A DNA stretch of 64,000 bases from Phaeovibrio sulfidiphilus (GCF_014861485.1 NZ_JACZHT010000002.1:1-64000), one strand, 5' to 3'. Shown: positions 10,952 through 21,536, numbered from the stretch's first letter. The notes: generated by a model from the letters alone, not told the origin. A program made the numbers and translations.

Positions 10952-12409
10952 ATGACCTACGCGATTGAAGGGAATACGGGCCGCTGGACCGTGGTGGTCG
11001 GCCTGGAGGTTCACGCCCAGGTGGTCAGCGAGTCCAAGCTGTTCTCCGGGGCCTCCGCCTGCTACGGCGGCGAGCCGAACGACCAGGTCTCCCTGGTGGA
11101 CGCGGCCTTCCCGGGCCTGCTGCCGGTGATCAACGCCCACTGCGTCGAGCAGGCGGTGCGCACGGGACTGGGCCTTCGCGCCCGGATCAACCGCCACTCG
11201 GTCTTTGCGCGCAAGAACTACTTCTATGCGGACCTGCCGCAGGGCTACCAGATCAGCCAGTTTGACAAGCCCATCGTGGGCGAGGGTCACCTGGTGCTGG
11301 ACATGCCCGACGGCTCGTCGCGCACCGTGGGCATCGAGCGCCTGCACCTGGAGCAGGACGCGGGCAAGTCCATCCACGACCAGGTGCCCGGGGCGTCGCT
11401 GATCGACCTGAACCGGGCCGGCATCGCGCTGATGGAGATCGTCTCCCATCCGGACCTGCGGGCTCCGGACGAGGCGGGCGCCTACCTGCGCAAGCTGCGC
11501 TCCATCCTCCGCTACCTCGGCACCTGTGACGGGAACATGGAGGAGGGCTCCCTGCGCTGTGACGTGAACGTCTCTGTCCGCCGCGAGGGCGAGGAGGGGC
11601 TGCGCACCCGCTGCGAGATCAAGAACGTGAACTCGGTGCGCTTCGTCATGCAGGCCATCGAGGTGGAGGCCCGCCGTCAGGTCGAGGTCTGGGAGTCCGG
11701 GGGCGAGGTGCTTCAGGAAACCCGCCTGTTCGACCCCTCCCGGGGGGAAACCCGGTCCATGCGCTCCAAGGAGCACGCCCACGACTACCGCTACTTCCCG
11801 GATCCGGACCTTCTGCCTCTGGAGCTGGACGAGGAGTTCATCAGCAAGGTGCGGGCCACCCTGCCGGAGCTGCCGGACGAGAAGAAGGAACGCTTCATCG
11901 CGGATTACGGGCTCACGCCCTACGATGCCTCGGTGCTGGTGGTCGATCAGGCCAACGCGGACTTCTTCGAGGAGGTCGCCAAGGACCGGGACGGCAAGCT
12001 GGCGGCAAACTGGGTGATCAACAACCTGTTCGGAGCCCTGTCGAAGGCCGGTCTCTCCCTTGCCGAGTCGCCCGTCACCTCGGGCGCGCTGGGCCGTCTT
12101 CTGGACCTGATGACCTCGGACGTGATTAACGGACGCATCGCGAAAGATGTCTTCGAGATCATGATGGAAACCGGGGCCGAGGCCGAGGCCATCGTCGAGG
12201 AGCGGGGTCTGCGCCAGGTGACCGACACCGGCGCCATCGAGGCCGCCATCGACGAGGTCATCGCCGCCAACCCGGACAAGGTCGAGGAGGTCCGAAGCGG
12301 AAAAGACAAGCTTCTTGGGTGGTTTGTCGGTCAGGTCATGAAGGGGACCGGCGGCAAGGCCAACCCCGCCGTGGTGAACGACCTTCTTCGGAAAAAGATT
12401 CTGGGATAG
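10952..12409 (+). CDS. gatB: Asp/Glu-tRNA amidotransferase subunit B
   Basis: GatB binds the misacylated tRNA, phosphorylates the glutamyl or aspartyl group with ATP and amidates it with ammonia from GatA. The 485-residue protein has the diagnostic [17 protein letters not shown], the metal-site region [32 protein letters not shown] and a C-terminal YqeY-like domain ([17 protein letters not shown]). AAGGAGG precedes the start. Last gene of the operon, followed by a strong terminator. Confidence 0.97.
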   Translation: MTYAIEGNTGRWTVVVGLEVHAQVVSESKLFSGASACYGGEPNDQVSLVDAAFPGLLPVINAHCVEQAVRTGLGLRARINRHSVFARKNYFYADLPQGYQISQFDKPIVGEGHLVLDMPDGSSRTVGIERLHLEQDAGKSIHDQVPGASLIDLNRAGIALMEIVSHPDLRAPDEAGAYLRKLRSILRYLGTCDGNMEEGSLRCDVNVSVRREGEEGLRTRCEIKNVNSVRFVMQAIEVEARRQVEVWESGGEVLQETRLFDPSRGETRSMRSKEHAHDYRYFPDPDLLPLELDEEFISKVRATLPELPDEKKERFIADYGLTPYDASVLVVDQANADFFEEVAKDRDGKLAANWVINNLFGALSKAGLSLAESPVTSGALGRLLDLMTSDVINGRIAKDVFEIMMETGAEAEAIVEERGLRQVTDTGAIEAAIDEVIAANPDKVEEVRSGKDKLLGWFVGQVMKGTGGKANPAVVNDLLRKKILG

Positions 12410-12439
12410 GCGCGTGTGTCGCCTTCCGGAGCTTGTACA

Positions 12440-12465
12440 GGCCGCCCTTCGGGGCGGCCTTTTTT
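12440..12465 (+). terminator. Rho-independent terminator of gatCAB
   Basis: GGCCGCCC-TTCG-GGGCGGCC followed by six T, starting 31 bases after gatB. Canonical. Confidence 0.92.
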
Positions 12466-12638
12466 GTACCTCAGGGTGCATTTTGTCGCCCACACCACGT
12501 GATTGTACGGTGACGGAGGTGTAATAATTCGGTTTTTATTGATTTTTGCTCTAAATTAAAGACACACTATCCGAGTGAATTGACTCCAGGTTGCAAATTT
12601 GCCCTGGGACTTCTCCACGAAACACAGGATTTAGGACA

Positions 12639-14360
12639 ATGTCGTGGCTTAGCGATCTGACCGGCCGGATGAGCCGGACCCTGTCGACGCACATTCTGGC
12701 TTATGTCGTGATGGGGCTGGCGGGCCTGTCCCTGGCCCTCTTTTTTTCCGTGACCTACCATTTTGACGTCACGACGTACTCCATTCTGAACGCCGAGATG
12801 GCGTCCAATCTCAAGACCCTCGAGAGCCTGACCACCTGGTCCGGCAGCCGGGAGATCCGGCGCGAGGGCGATGTCCTCTATGCGGGCAACACGCCCCTGA
12901 ACCAGGACACGACCATTGTGGACACCATGGAGCGGAACACGGGCAATATGGCTACCCTCTTCATGGGGGACGAGCGGGTCTCGACGACGGTCCCCGGGAC
13001 CGTCAATGGCCGCTCCACTGGCACAACCCTGTCGGCCGGGCCCGTGTATGACGCGGTCCTGCGCCGCGGCGAGACCTACATCGGCGAGGCCGATATCCTG
13101 GGCGAGCCCTACTACGTGGGGTATGCGCCCATGCGCGGCGAGCTGAACGGACGGCCTGACCAGATCGTGGGTGTCTACTTTGTGGGGCAGCCCAAGTCCC
13201 ACCTGGATGCGGCCCAGCGCTATCAGCAGCTGATGTTTCTGGGGATTTGCGGCGGTGCGCTGCTGGTCATCAGCCTGGTGCTGGTGCGCCTGATCCGCGG
13301 CCTTGTGACCCCCATCGGCACCATCGCCACCGCCATCGACCGGATCGGCCGTGATGAGCCGGTCCAGGGGCTCCCTCCCGCCATTGTGGCCCGCCGCGAC
13401 GAGGTGGGTGTTCTCGCCCGGTCCGTCGAGCTGTTCCGCGAGAACTACCAGCAGGCCCGGCGCCTGCGCGAGGAGCAGGAGGAGGCCCAGAGGATCAGAA
13501 GCGCCCAGGCCGAGCAGATCGTCCAGCTGACCGGAGACTATGACAGCGCGTCAAGCGGGGTGTTCGATACGGTGGGCGGTGCCATCGTCAATCTGGAGCA
13601 CAGTGCAGGATCCATGTCCAGGAACGCTCAGGAAACGGTCCGCGAGACCGATGCCGTTGCATCCGCCATGGATGAGGCGGCCCGAAACGTGCAGACCATC
13701 GCCTCGGCCACCGAGGAGCTGTCCCACTCGGTTCAGGAAATCAGCCGCCAGGTGGAGCGCTGCTCGGAAATCTCCCGCTTCGCCAGCGACGAGGCCGCGG
13801 AGGCCAGCAACGGAATGGCCGAGCTCTCGGTCACGTCCGGGGAGATCGGCAAGATTATCGGCCTGATCAACGATATCGCCTCCCAGACCAACCTGCTTGC
13901 GCTGAACGCCACCATTGAGGCGGCCCGCGCGGGGGATGCGGGCAAGGGCTTCGCGGTGGTTGCGGGCGAGGTGAAGAGCCTGGCCGCCCAGACCGCCCGC
14001 GCCACCGACGAGATTTCCTCCCAGATCACCACCGTCCAGAACGAGACGGAAAAGGCCGTGAACTCCATCGGCCGGATCGTGGGGCGCATTTCCGAGGTGG
14101 GCGAGTCCATCCTGGCCATCTCGTCGGCCATGGAGGAGCAGTCGGCGGCAACCCGCGAGATCCTGCGCAATATTGCGAACGTTTCGGACGCCACCTCCCA
14201 GGTCAACACGTCCGTGTCCCATGTGCTGAACGTGGCCCGGGAGACGGGAGCGGCCTCCACATCGGTTCTGGAGGCGGCCCACGAGCTGTCCACCCAGGCC
14301 GAGGAGCTGAAGGAGGTGACCTCCCGCTTCCTCGGGGATGTGCGCAACGCCTGGAACTGA
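12639..14360 (+). CDS. Methyl-accepting chemotaxis protein
   Basis: A membrane chemoreceptor that controls the CheA kinase. The 573-residue protein has a first membrane helix at about residues 14-45 and a periplasmic sensor of about 145 residues resembling a single-Cache fold ([40 protein letters not shown]). A second helix ([19 protein letters not shown]) precedes HAMP ([10 protein letters not shown]) and a cytoplasmic signalling coiled coil with the conserved tip [20 protein letters not shown]. The ligand cannot be read from sequence. ATG 12639 is preferred because AGGA is just upstream. It is a single-gene unit bounded by terminators on both sides; no che genes are nearby. Confidence 0.92.
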   Translation: MSWLSDLTGRMSRTLSTHILAYVVMGLAGLSLALFFSVTYHFDVTTYSILNAEMASNLKTLESLTTWSGSREIRREGDVLYAGNTPLNQDTTIVDTMERNTGNMATLFMGDERVSTTVPGTVNGRSTGTTLSAGPVYDAVLRRGETYIGEADILGEPYYVGYAPMRGELNGRPDQIVGVYFVGQPKSHLDAAQRYQQLMFLGICGGALLVISLVLVRLIRGLVTPIGTIATAIDRIGRDEPVQGLPPAIVARRDEVGVLARSVELFRENYQQARRLREEQEEAQRIRSAQAEQIVQLTGDYDSASSGVFDTVGGAIVNLEHSAGSMSRNAQETVRETDAVASAMDEAARNVQTIASATEELSHSVQEISRQVERCSEISRFASDEAAEASNGMAELSVTSGEIGKIIGLINDIASQTNLLALNATIEAARAGDAGKGFAVVAGEVKSLAAQTARATDEISSQITTVQNETEKAVNSIGRIVGRISEVGESILAISSAMEEQSAATREILRNIANVSDATSQVNTSVSHVLNVARETGAASTSVLEAAHELSTQAEELKEVTSRFLGDVRNAWN

Positions 14361-14464
14361 TCGACGCTCCCGGCCCCGGTTCTCCGGCCCGGCCTGCGCC
14401 CCCCGCGCCTGGCGTCAGGATCCGGGCGCGGGAGGCCAGGGCCCTTGGGCCACACCGGCTCCAG

Positions 14465-14490
14465 ACAGCCCCCGCTTCGGGGGCTGTTTT
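14465..14490 (+). terminator. Rho-independent terminator of the chemoreceptor gene
   Basis: ACAGCCCCC-GCTTC-GGGGGCTGT followed by T residues, about 105 bases after the chemoreceptor stop. It also lies just past the 3' end of the convergent minus-strand cluster. Confidence 0.85.
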
Positions 14491-14528
14491 GCGTTGGGGG
14501 ACAGGGGTGGAGAGGGGATGAGGGGCGC

Positions 14529-14963
14529 CTACTCGGGCCGGCGGCAGTCCGCCAGGTGTTTGATCAGGGTGTTGCGGTTCCGGTCCCCGGCGCGCTCGTA
14601 GTGGAAGATGTCGACGCCGTCGCGGATCAGCATCAGCCCAAGGCCTCCGGGGTGGCGGTCCTCCAGCGGTGCCGAGAGCATTTCCGGGGTGGGGAGGGCG
14701 GCCACCGAGGCATCGAACGGCGGTGCCTGGTCCTCGAGGGTAACGCTGACAAACCCGTCCTGGATCGACACGGCCACATCCAGATGTCCGGCGATGCCCC
14801 GTTTTCCGTAGCCGTGGATCACGACGTTGGTGGACAGCTCGTCCACCGCCAGCACCAGCTTGTAGACCGCGGGCGTGTCAAGCACCGGTGCCGCCTGGGC
14901 GCGCACAAAGTCGCGAATGGGCGCGAGGGATTCAAGTTCTGCCGGGAAGGTACGTTTCTGCAT
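14529..14963 (-). CDS. RsbW-like ATP-binding anti-sigma/serine kinase
   Basis: A 144-residue stand-alone HATPase_c domain of the RsbW/SpoIIAB type. Visible are the N-box (VDELSTNVVIHGYG), the G1-like segment EDQAPPFDAS, and the G2 loop HPGGLGLMLIRDGVD. Such proteins bind a sigma factor or another target and phosphorylate a STAS partner. It lies 11 bases downstream of a STAS gene, so the pair probably forms a partner-switch. No sigma factor gene is adjacent, and the target is unknown. It is the last gene of a minus-strand run STAS-glgX-STAS-kinase. Confidence 0.85.
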   Translation of the reverse strand: MQKRTFPAELESLAPIRDFVRAQAAPVLDTPAVYKLVLAVDELSTNVVIHGYGKRGIAGHLDVAVSIQDGFVSVTLEDQAPPFDASVAALPTPEMLSAPLEDRHPGGLGLMLIRDGVDIFHYERAGDRNRNTLIKHLADCRRPE

Positions 14964-14974
14964 GGAAGGGGCCC

Positions 14975-15298
14975 CTATAGCTCGGAGGACGACCGCAGCG
15001 TCATACGTTTTGCAAAGCCGGTCTTTTCGAGTGTCGCCCGCACGTCGTCCGTCACATCCACCAGGACCACTGCAGCTCTCGGCGAAACCGTGCGATACAC
15101 CTCCAGCAGGGCGCCAAGCCCTGCCGAGGCCAGAAACCCCAGTTCCTGCATCCTCAGGCAGAGAACCGAGAAGCGCTCTGTGGCCGCCACACGGGCCACC
15201 TCCCGCTTGAACTGGGCGACCGTGGAGGCATCCAGCTCCCCGGTCAGGGCGATGTTGGCCTGCTCGCCGTCCAGTGTGGTGTCGATCATGAGTCCCAT
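14975..15298 (-). CDS. STAS-domain anti-sigma factor antagonist
   Basis: A 107-residue single STAS domain (SpoIIAA/RsbV type): a beta-start IDTTLDGEQANIALTGELD, then FLASAGLGALL at the switch loop. In RsbV-like proteins the loop is usually DSSGLG with the phosphorylated Ser directly before Gly. Here that residue is Ala and Asp is also replaced (ASAG). Either the preceding Ser is the site, or the protein is not phosphorylated in the usual way. It sits 19 bases after glgX and 11 bases before the RsbW-like gene, so an operon is likely. Confidence 0.85.
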   Translation of the reverse strand: MGLMIDTTLDGEQANIALTGELDASTVAQFKREVARVAATERFSVLCLRMQELGFLASAGLGALLEVYRTVSPRAAVVLVDVTDDVRATLEKTGFAKRMTLRSSSEL

Positions 15299-15317
15299 GG
15301 CATCCCTCGCGGCGGCG

Positions 15318-17423
<2,106 letters not shown>

Positions 17424-17543
17424 TGGGGCCTCCTGGTCTTCCGGGGGTGCTGCGCGGTCCGTTCCGGCCACGCGGCCCGTTCCGGCGCTGCGGTTCGGGA
17501 GAGGGGGGCCAGTCCCACCGGGGCCGGCCCGGGATGGTCGGTG

Positions 17544-17954
17544 TTACGGTGCATGGCCCTGGGCTGCGCTGGCGGCATCCAGCTCGGCCAGCCCGTCGGA
17601 CAGGGTGGGCACCAGGGTCAGGTGGGTCAGGAAGCCGGTCTGCTCCATGACCTCCCGGATGGGGTCGATGACGCCGGCCAGGACAAGGGTTCCGCCGCCA
17701 CCCCGAACGGCACGGGTCAGCACCAGGAGAAGCCGGAGCCCCGCGCTGGAGAGAAACGTCACTCGGGAAAAGTCGACCAGGACTTTGCCTTCGCCGGGGA
17801 GCACCTTCAGGAGTTCATCCTGAATCGAGGGGGCGCTCTGCCCGTCAATTTCGCCGGTCAGGGTGACGGTTGCGATACCGTTTTCCGAGGTAACAGAACA
17901 CGACAAGGAAGATGCCTCCGCAAAAAATGGGGACGCGGCGCGTCCCGGAATCAC
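17544..17954 (-). CDS. STAS-domain protein (anti-anti-sigma type)
   Basis: A single STAS domain with the core ATVTLTGEIDGQSAPSIQDE and the switch loop VTFLSSAGLRLLL. The SSAGLR form is common in bacterial STAS proteins and keeps a Ser one residue before the Ala-Gly pair. The GTG at 17954 gives 136 residues, but a TTG at 17906 with GCGGAGG about nine bases upstream is a better ribosome site and yields a normal 120-residue STAS protein. It lies 120 bases upstream of glgX on the same strand. A partner is probably the RsbW-like protein at 14529-14963. Confidence 0.82.
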   Translation of the reverse strand: MIPGRAASPFFAEASSLSCSVTSENGIATVTLTGEIDGQSAPSIQDELLKVLPGEGKVLVDFSRVTFLSSAGLRLLLVLTRAVRGGGGTLVLAGVIDPIREVMEQTGFLTHLTLVPTLSDGLAELDAASAAQGHAP

Positions 17955-18194
17955 GATCCGAAGAATAACACAAACTGTAAAATGGAACCGCTAAAAAGTA
18001 CTCGGCAGCGCATGGGCAGGCAACCGCCCGGCCCCGGGTTCGCCCGTGGCGGCGGTGGTGGCGGCAGGCCCGGGGGAGGTCGAGGGGTGCGAGCCGGCGG
18101 CGGTAGCCGGGCCGGAAAACCCGCCCGGAACAGCTCGGGGAAAGGCGGCTGGCGGTTCTGTATCCTGGGCTGGCGACGGATGCCGGGGGCGGTG

Positions 18195-18318
18195 CCGGGT
18201 GCGGGGACAGCCTGTGAGGGTGGGCACCCGCCGCCGGTGGGGAGCACCGGGCGCGGGCCGGGTGCGGGGGCGGCCTGTGAGGGGGTACCCGCTGCCGCTG
18301 GGGAGCACCCGGGGCGGA
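18195..18318. repeat. Two imperfect copies of a 63-base tandem repeat
   Basis: CCGGGTGCGGGG starts at 18195 and again at 18258; both copies continue with a related CCTGTGAGGG and a GGGGAGCACC near the end. It lies in non-coding DNA between two minus-strand genes. Confidence 0.75.
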
Positions 18319-18361
18319 TGGGCCGGCGACGGCAGCAGGCCCGGAACGCCGGTGCGGCCAC

Positions 18362-18387
18362 AAAAAAAGCCCCGCAGGACGCGGGGC
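18362..18387 (-). terminator. Terminator of the methyltransferase gene
   Basis: The minus strand reads GCCCCGC-GTCCT-GCGGGGC followed by seven T, about 55 bases after the stop at 18444. Confidence 0.88.
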
Positions 18388-18443
18388 CGGACCGGTCGGG
18401 TCAGAACGCGGGGCGGCCGCAAAGCCGCCCCGTGTCGCCGGGC

Positions 18444-19955
18444 TCAGACGAGACCCAGGCGCTTCAGCACGTCCGGAAGGACGTTGGAGAGGAGAGCCGT
18501 CTGCTCGGCAACGATCTTGTTGATCGCCTCCGCATCCTCGACGGGGTTGCCGTCCTGGCTGACCTGGAAGCCACGGGTCTCCATGACGGTGCCGATGTAG
18601 GCCCCCGGATCCTCGCCCTTCACAAGGCCGAGGCCGTAGAGGCGCTCCAGGAAGCCGCAGTGCTGCCAGGCGCCGTTCACCGTCAGCAGGAAGGCGAACT
18701 GCTCGTTGTCCAGAAGCTCGTCCAGGGCGGCGTTGAAGGTCTTGACCCGCGCGGCGCGCACGTCGGCCTTGCCCGGAGGCGTGGGCTGGACCCAGCCCAG
18801 AACGGTCATCACCACCGCCGCCTGGGCGACCTGGGTGAAGTCCAGTTTCAGGCGCTCGACCATCTCGTCGATGGTGGCCGGAGCCTCGGCCAGGATGTCC
18901 ATGATGGGGTTGTAGACGTCCTCCCTCAGGGACACCTGGACGCCCTTCAGCACCAGGTTCTCGGGCAGGGCGTTGCGCACACCGGCCAGAACAAGACGCA
19001 TCTTGCCCAGGGCCTTGCGGGCCTTTTCCGGAGTGAGCGGCTGGGGGCCCTTCACGAACAGGTCACGGCGGTACACCGTGTTGTAGAGCATGTCCTTGAC
19101 GGTCTCGCGCAGGGGCAGGCTCGCGTTGACCTGCTCGAGGCGCTTCATGAAGTCCGGAGGCGTGATGAGCGGCTCCAGGTAGTTGGTGGCGTCAAGCGAG
19201 CCCACGAAGGCCAGCTTGGAGGCCGACATGCGCGAGAGCATGTCGCTGAAGTGGAAGGCCTTGGCCCGTCCGCCGAAGAAGTCTCCCAGCAGGAAGCCCA
19301 GCTCGCTGTTGCGCCAGTTCTCGAGCCAGGCGCCCGCGTTGGCCGAGGCCGTGAAGTAGACGGCGCCCGAGTCCTCGAGCTCCTTGAGGAAGTTCAGGCC
19401 CTGGGTCAGGGCGATGACCGGATCCTTCTCGCCGGTGGCGCGGGTGCCCTCCTGCACCAGGTGGCGCAGGGGCTCGGCAACGGCGCAGCCCGGAAGAGCG
19501 GCGTACCCGGCGTAGACCACGCCGCCCGGCTTCAGGAACTTCTGGATGAAGGCCTGGATGTCCGCGAGCACGTCCTCGGACACCCGCGAGCAGGTGTTGT
19601 TGAGGATCACGTAGTCCAGCTTGGGCAGGTTCTCGTCGAGCATCTGCCGGATGGAGCGCTCATACACCGTCAGGTTCGAGAGCTCGGCCGCGGCGGCAAG
19701 CCGGGTGGCCCAGGCGCTCTGCGAGGGGTTGACGTCGATCGCGAAAAACTGGCCCTCGGGGTACTGGGCGGCCCAGGCGGCCGTCGAGAGGCCGAAGCCG
19801 GATCCAAGCTCCGCATAGGTGAACGGCTTTTCGAGGTTCGGCGCGGCCTGTCCCGAAAGAGCGAGGGAAAAATTGATGGAGGCGGGCGAAAGCTCGCTGA
19901 AAACGGTCTTGTTTGTCGGCACATCCATACCGTAGCCCTGTGTCCACTCAGGCAT
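18444..19955 (-). CDS. Class I SAM methyltransferase with regulatory domain
   Basis: A 503-residue protein. Residues about 40-190 form a Rossmann methyltransferase with motif I FTYAELGSGFGLSTAAWAAQ, the acidic ribose-binding FFAIDVNPSQ and a post-I DYVILNNTCSRVS. The C-terminal two thirds resemble the methyltransferase regulatory domain (MethyTransf_Reg, PF10119) and an associated all-helical region (MLYNTVYRRDLFVKG, LGWVQPTPP). The substrate is unknown; related proteins occur beside glycan or surface-modification genes in other bacteria, but nothing here supports that. It is a single-gene unit with its own terminator. Confidence 0.8.
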   Translation of the reverse strand: MPEWTQGYGMDVPTNKTVFSELSPASINFSLALSGQAAPNLEKPFTYAELGSGFGLSTAAWAAQYPEGQFFAIDVNPSQSAWATRLAAAAELSNLTVYERSIRQMLDENLPKLDYVILNNTCSRVSEDVLADIQAFIQKFLKPGGVVYAGYAALPGCAVAEPLRHLVQEGTRATGEKDPVIALTQGLNFLKELEDSGAVYFTASANAGAWLENWRNSELGFLLGDFFGGRAKAFHFSDMLSRMSASKLAFVGSLDATNYLEPLITPPDFMKRLEQVNASLPLRETVKDMLYNTVYRRDLFVKGPQPLTPEKARKALGKMRLVLAGVRNALPENLVLKGVQVSLREDVYNPIMDILAEAPATIDEMVERLKLDFTQVAQAAVVMTVLGWVQPTPPGKADVRAARVKTFNAALDELLDNEQFAFLLTVNGAWQHCGFLERLYGLGLVKGEDPGAYIGTVMETRGFQVSQDGNPVEDAEAINKIVAEQTALLSNVLPDVLKRLGLV

Positions 19956-20079
19956 ATTTTGCGATCTCCTGGTTATGATGCACCCTGGGGGTGCCCCTGA
20001 AGATGCGACTTTAGATCAAAATGGAGACAAAGCGAACTTTTTTGCGCGCGAGTAGATCAAAACCTGCGGGCATGGATTG

Positions 20080-20110
20080 AAAAAAAAAGCCCGGAACGCG
20101 GGTTCCGGGC
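20080..20110 (-). terminator. Terminator of the 79-residue protein gene
   Basis: The minus strand reads GCCCGGAAC-CCGC-GTTCCGGGC followed by nine T, 36 bases past the stop at 20147. Canonical. Confidence 0.9.
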
Positions 20111-20146
20111 GAGTCAAGGGAGAGACAGGAAAGATGGGGCAGGACG

Positions 20147-20386
20147 CTACAGTCCCAGGCGGGTTCGCGTCTCGCGAATGAGGTGGATCAGATCCTCGTG
20201 ATGGACCTGGTCCCGGACCATGAGCCGGTGAACAATCTCGTCCCGGAAAATGTCCATCAGGGACGGCTCCGTGTCGTGTACGGGGGCATCTCCGATGTCG
20301 GCAAGGGCCGCGAACGAGTCGGAGATCCATGCCGCATCGAACTCGTCGACCGTTGCTTCGGGACGATGAAATGCCGAGTGTGTCAT
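20147..20386 (-). CDS. Small acidic protein of unknown function (79 residues)
   Basis: ATG 20386 follows AAGGAGAAG and opens a 79-residue frame closed just before a strong terminator, so the gene looks real although no family is recognised. The protein is acidic and mostly helical (DEFDAAWISDSFAALADIG, then EPSLMDIFRDEIVHRLMVRD and HHEDLIHLIRETRTRLGL), with no signal peptide or membrane segment. A good sigma-70 promoter lies about 200 bases upstream, leaving a long leader with a structured element related to one upstream of pstS. A longer open frame upstream of the ATG is not protein-like. Confidence 0.7.
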   Translation of the reverse strand: MTHSAFHRPEATVDEFDAAWISDSFAALADIGDAPVHDTEPSLMDIFRDEIVHRLMVRDQVHHEDLIHLIRETRTRLGL

Positions 20387-20478
20387 GGGTCTTCTCCTTG
20401 GATGAGGGCCGGGGGAACGAGGATCCCCGGCGTTCGCCGAAATGCGGGAGCGACACCGTGCTGGAAGAGGGCGTCGGG

Positions 20479-20530
20479 GCGCATCTGTCTCCACCGTTTG
20501 TCCCGCACCCCTGATATGGGGGGCACTCCC
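20479..20530. other. Structured element B, related to 32761-32840
   Basis: Read on the plus strand, this has CTGTCTCCACCGTTTG followed by CCCCTGATATGGGG and GGCACTCCC. The same blocks in the same order occur upstream of pstS (CTGTCTTCACCGTTCG, then CCCCGCATATGGGG and CGCTCCC). CCCC/GGGG can pair around the ATAT core. Its nature is unknown: regulatory RNA, repeat remnant or binding site. Confidence 0.4.
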
Positions 20531-20591
20531 GGTGGGGGGAAAGATCCCGCAGTCAATTTCGACCCGAAATTCAATACGTCCTCAATTTTTA

Positions 20592-20620
20592 GTTATACCA
20601 ACGTTGGAACGCTCGATCAA
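20592..20620 (-). promoter_or_regulatory. Predicted sigma-70 promoter with internal palindrome
   Basis: On the minus strand TTGATC, a 17-base spacer and TATAAC fit a housekeeping promoter. The spacer contains the perfect palindrome CCAACGTTGG (20598-20607), a possible operator. It points toward the 79-residue gene. Confidence 0.6.
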
Positions 20621-20740
20621 GTGGTTTTTCCGACAAAAATCTGTACTACGGTGCAAGCTACATGTAGTGGTATGCATACTAAAGTGTGGGCGCGGAGTGA
20701 CCTCCCCCGCGCCCCGAACAATGAAGGCGCCCTGCGCCCG

Positions 20741-21211
20741 TCAGGCGGCGTCAACCCCCAGGGCCGGAACGGTCCGGGGTTCCCCGGCCCGGGTGATTTC
20801 GATACGCCGGGGCTGTTTTTCCTCGGGGATCTCTCTCACAAGGTCCACATTGAGAAGGCCGTTTGCCAGGCTGGCCCCCACCACCTTGATGTGGTCGGCC
20901 AGCTCGAACTTGCGCTCGAAGGCGCGCCCGGCGATGCCCCGGTGGAGGAACTGGCGGTTCTCGTCCGCGGCCGCCTCCAGGCGTCCCGAGATGGTGAGGG
21001 TGTTGTCCTCGCACACCACGCTCAGGTCGTCGTCCGAGAAGCCCGCGACCGCCATGGTGATGCGGTATTCGGTCTCGCCGGTTTTCTCGATGTTGTAGGG
21101 GGGGTAGGAGGTGGCCTGGCTGTCAAGCCGGGCGGCCGTGTCCAGAAGGCGTCCGACGTTGTCGAAGCCGATGGCAAAGCGGTGAAGGGGGGAAAGGTCG
21201 TAAGCACGCAT
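20741..21211 (-). CDS. Small heat-shock protein, Hsp20/IbpA family
   Basis: An ATP-independent holdase that keeps unfolded proteins soluble under heat. The 156-residue protein has the IbpA-type N-terminus RAYDLSPLHRFAIGFDNVGR. Its alpha-crystallin domain starts PPYNIEKTGETEYRITMAVAG, has FLHRGIAGRAFERKFELADHI, and contains the A-x-x-x-x-G-L signature ASLANGLLNVDLVREIPEE. The I-x-I-like tail is RRIEITRAG. Start 21211 is chosen because GGAGG lies eight bases upstream; the ATG at 21217 is too close to it. Control appears twofold: an RpoH-type promoter at 21395-21423 and a ROSE-like hairpin that hides the ribosome site. Confidence 0.93.
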   Translation of the reverse strand: MRAYDLSPLHRFAIGFDNVGRLLDTAARLDSQATSYPPYNIEKTGETEYRITMAVAGFSDDDLSVVCEDNTLTISGRLEAAADENRQFLHRGIAGRAFERKFELADHIKVVGASLANGLLNVDLVREIPEEKQPRRIEITRAGEPRTVPALGVDAA

Positions 21212-21217
21212 GGTCAT

Positions 21218-21234
21218 ATCCTCCAGTGAGCGAT
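21218..21234 (-). promoter_or_regulatory. ROSE-like RNA thermometer hairpin over the hsp20 ribosome site
   Basis: The leader RNA just before the start reads AUCGCUCACUGGAGGAU. UC(G)CUC pairs with GAGGA across a four-base loop ACUG, with one bulged G. This matches the ROSE signature U(U/C)GCU that masks the Shine-Dalgarno in alphaproteobacterial small heat-shock genes. Heat should melt it and expose GGAGG. Confidence 0.7.
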
Positions 21235-21394
21235 ACGAGAAACGCGGGTGCACAGGACGTGTCACACCCGGGGTCAGGTCGAGAGGGGGTGCCTTGACGG
21301 GACAACCGGAGCGGGGTGCCGAAAGCGTCGCACACCCCTTGGAGGCCGGTTTCCGTGGTCGGGCGTCCTCTCGAAAAAAGTATCTGGTAACCAC

Positions 21395-21423
21395 AAATGG
21401 GGTTGTCAAGAAAAAAATTCAAC
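21395..21423 (-). promoter_or_regulatory. Predicted RpoH (sigma-32) promoter of hsp20
   Basis: The minus strand has GTTGAAT, a 14-base spacer and CCCCATTT, matching the sigma-32 consensus CTTGAAA / CCCCATNT closely. It would give a leader of about 175 bases, consistent with a ROSE-type thermometer. Confidence 0.65.
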
Positions 21424-21482
21424 CCGAGTCCCGGGCCTGTGGCATCCGGCAGGCCGTTCGGTTGGGCCGGCCGCGGCCCCAT

Positions 21483-21536
21483 GTCGGTGTGTCCGGCTGC
21501 GGCCTCGGTGTCGGTGCGTCCGGCTGCGGCCTCAGT
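21483..21536. repeat. 27-base direct repeat, two copies
   Basis: GTCGGTGYGTCCGGCTGCGG with CCTCRGT following occurs at 21483-21509 and 21510-21536 with two differences. The second copy covers the stop codon of the nuclease gene. Confidence 0.8.

Larger units (their letters stand above)
17955..18443. other. G+C-rich intergenic region with repeats and a terminator
   Basis: About 490 bases between the methyltransferase and STAS genes. It contains two imperfect copies of a 63-base unit and the terminator of the methyltransferase gene. The segment 17955-18000, just upstream of the STAS gene, is AT-rich and probably its promoter. Open frames here have no protein-like features. Confidence 0.5.
20387..20740. 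other. Long leader and promoter region of the 79-residue gene
   Basis: About 350 bases with no gene. It holds a minus-strand promoter at 20592-20620 in an AT-rich patch (20560-20700), and a G+C-rich leader with hairpin-forming sequence at 20479-20530. No terminator for hsp20 was recognised in 20690-20740. Confidence 0.5.

Noticed and set aside
9089-12493. A 1134-codon open frame antisense to gatCAB
   Set aside because: It lies wholly opposite three well-conserved genes, has His/Gly/Arg-rich composition typical of the reverse complement of high-G+C coding DNA, and no protein-like motif.
12540-12590. Possible sigma-28 (flagellar) promoter before the chemoreceptor gene
   Set aside because: TAAA and CCGA fragments are present, but spacing and the remaining positions fit the consensus poorly.
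21380-21409. Sigma-70 promoter (TTGACA-N18-AGATAC) for hsp20
   Set aside because: The -35 box is good but the -10 is poor; the overlapping RpoH match explains the same bases better.
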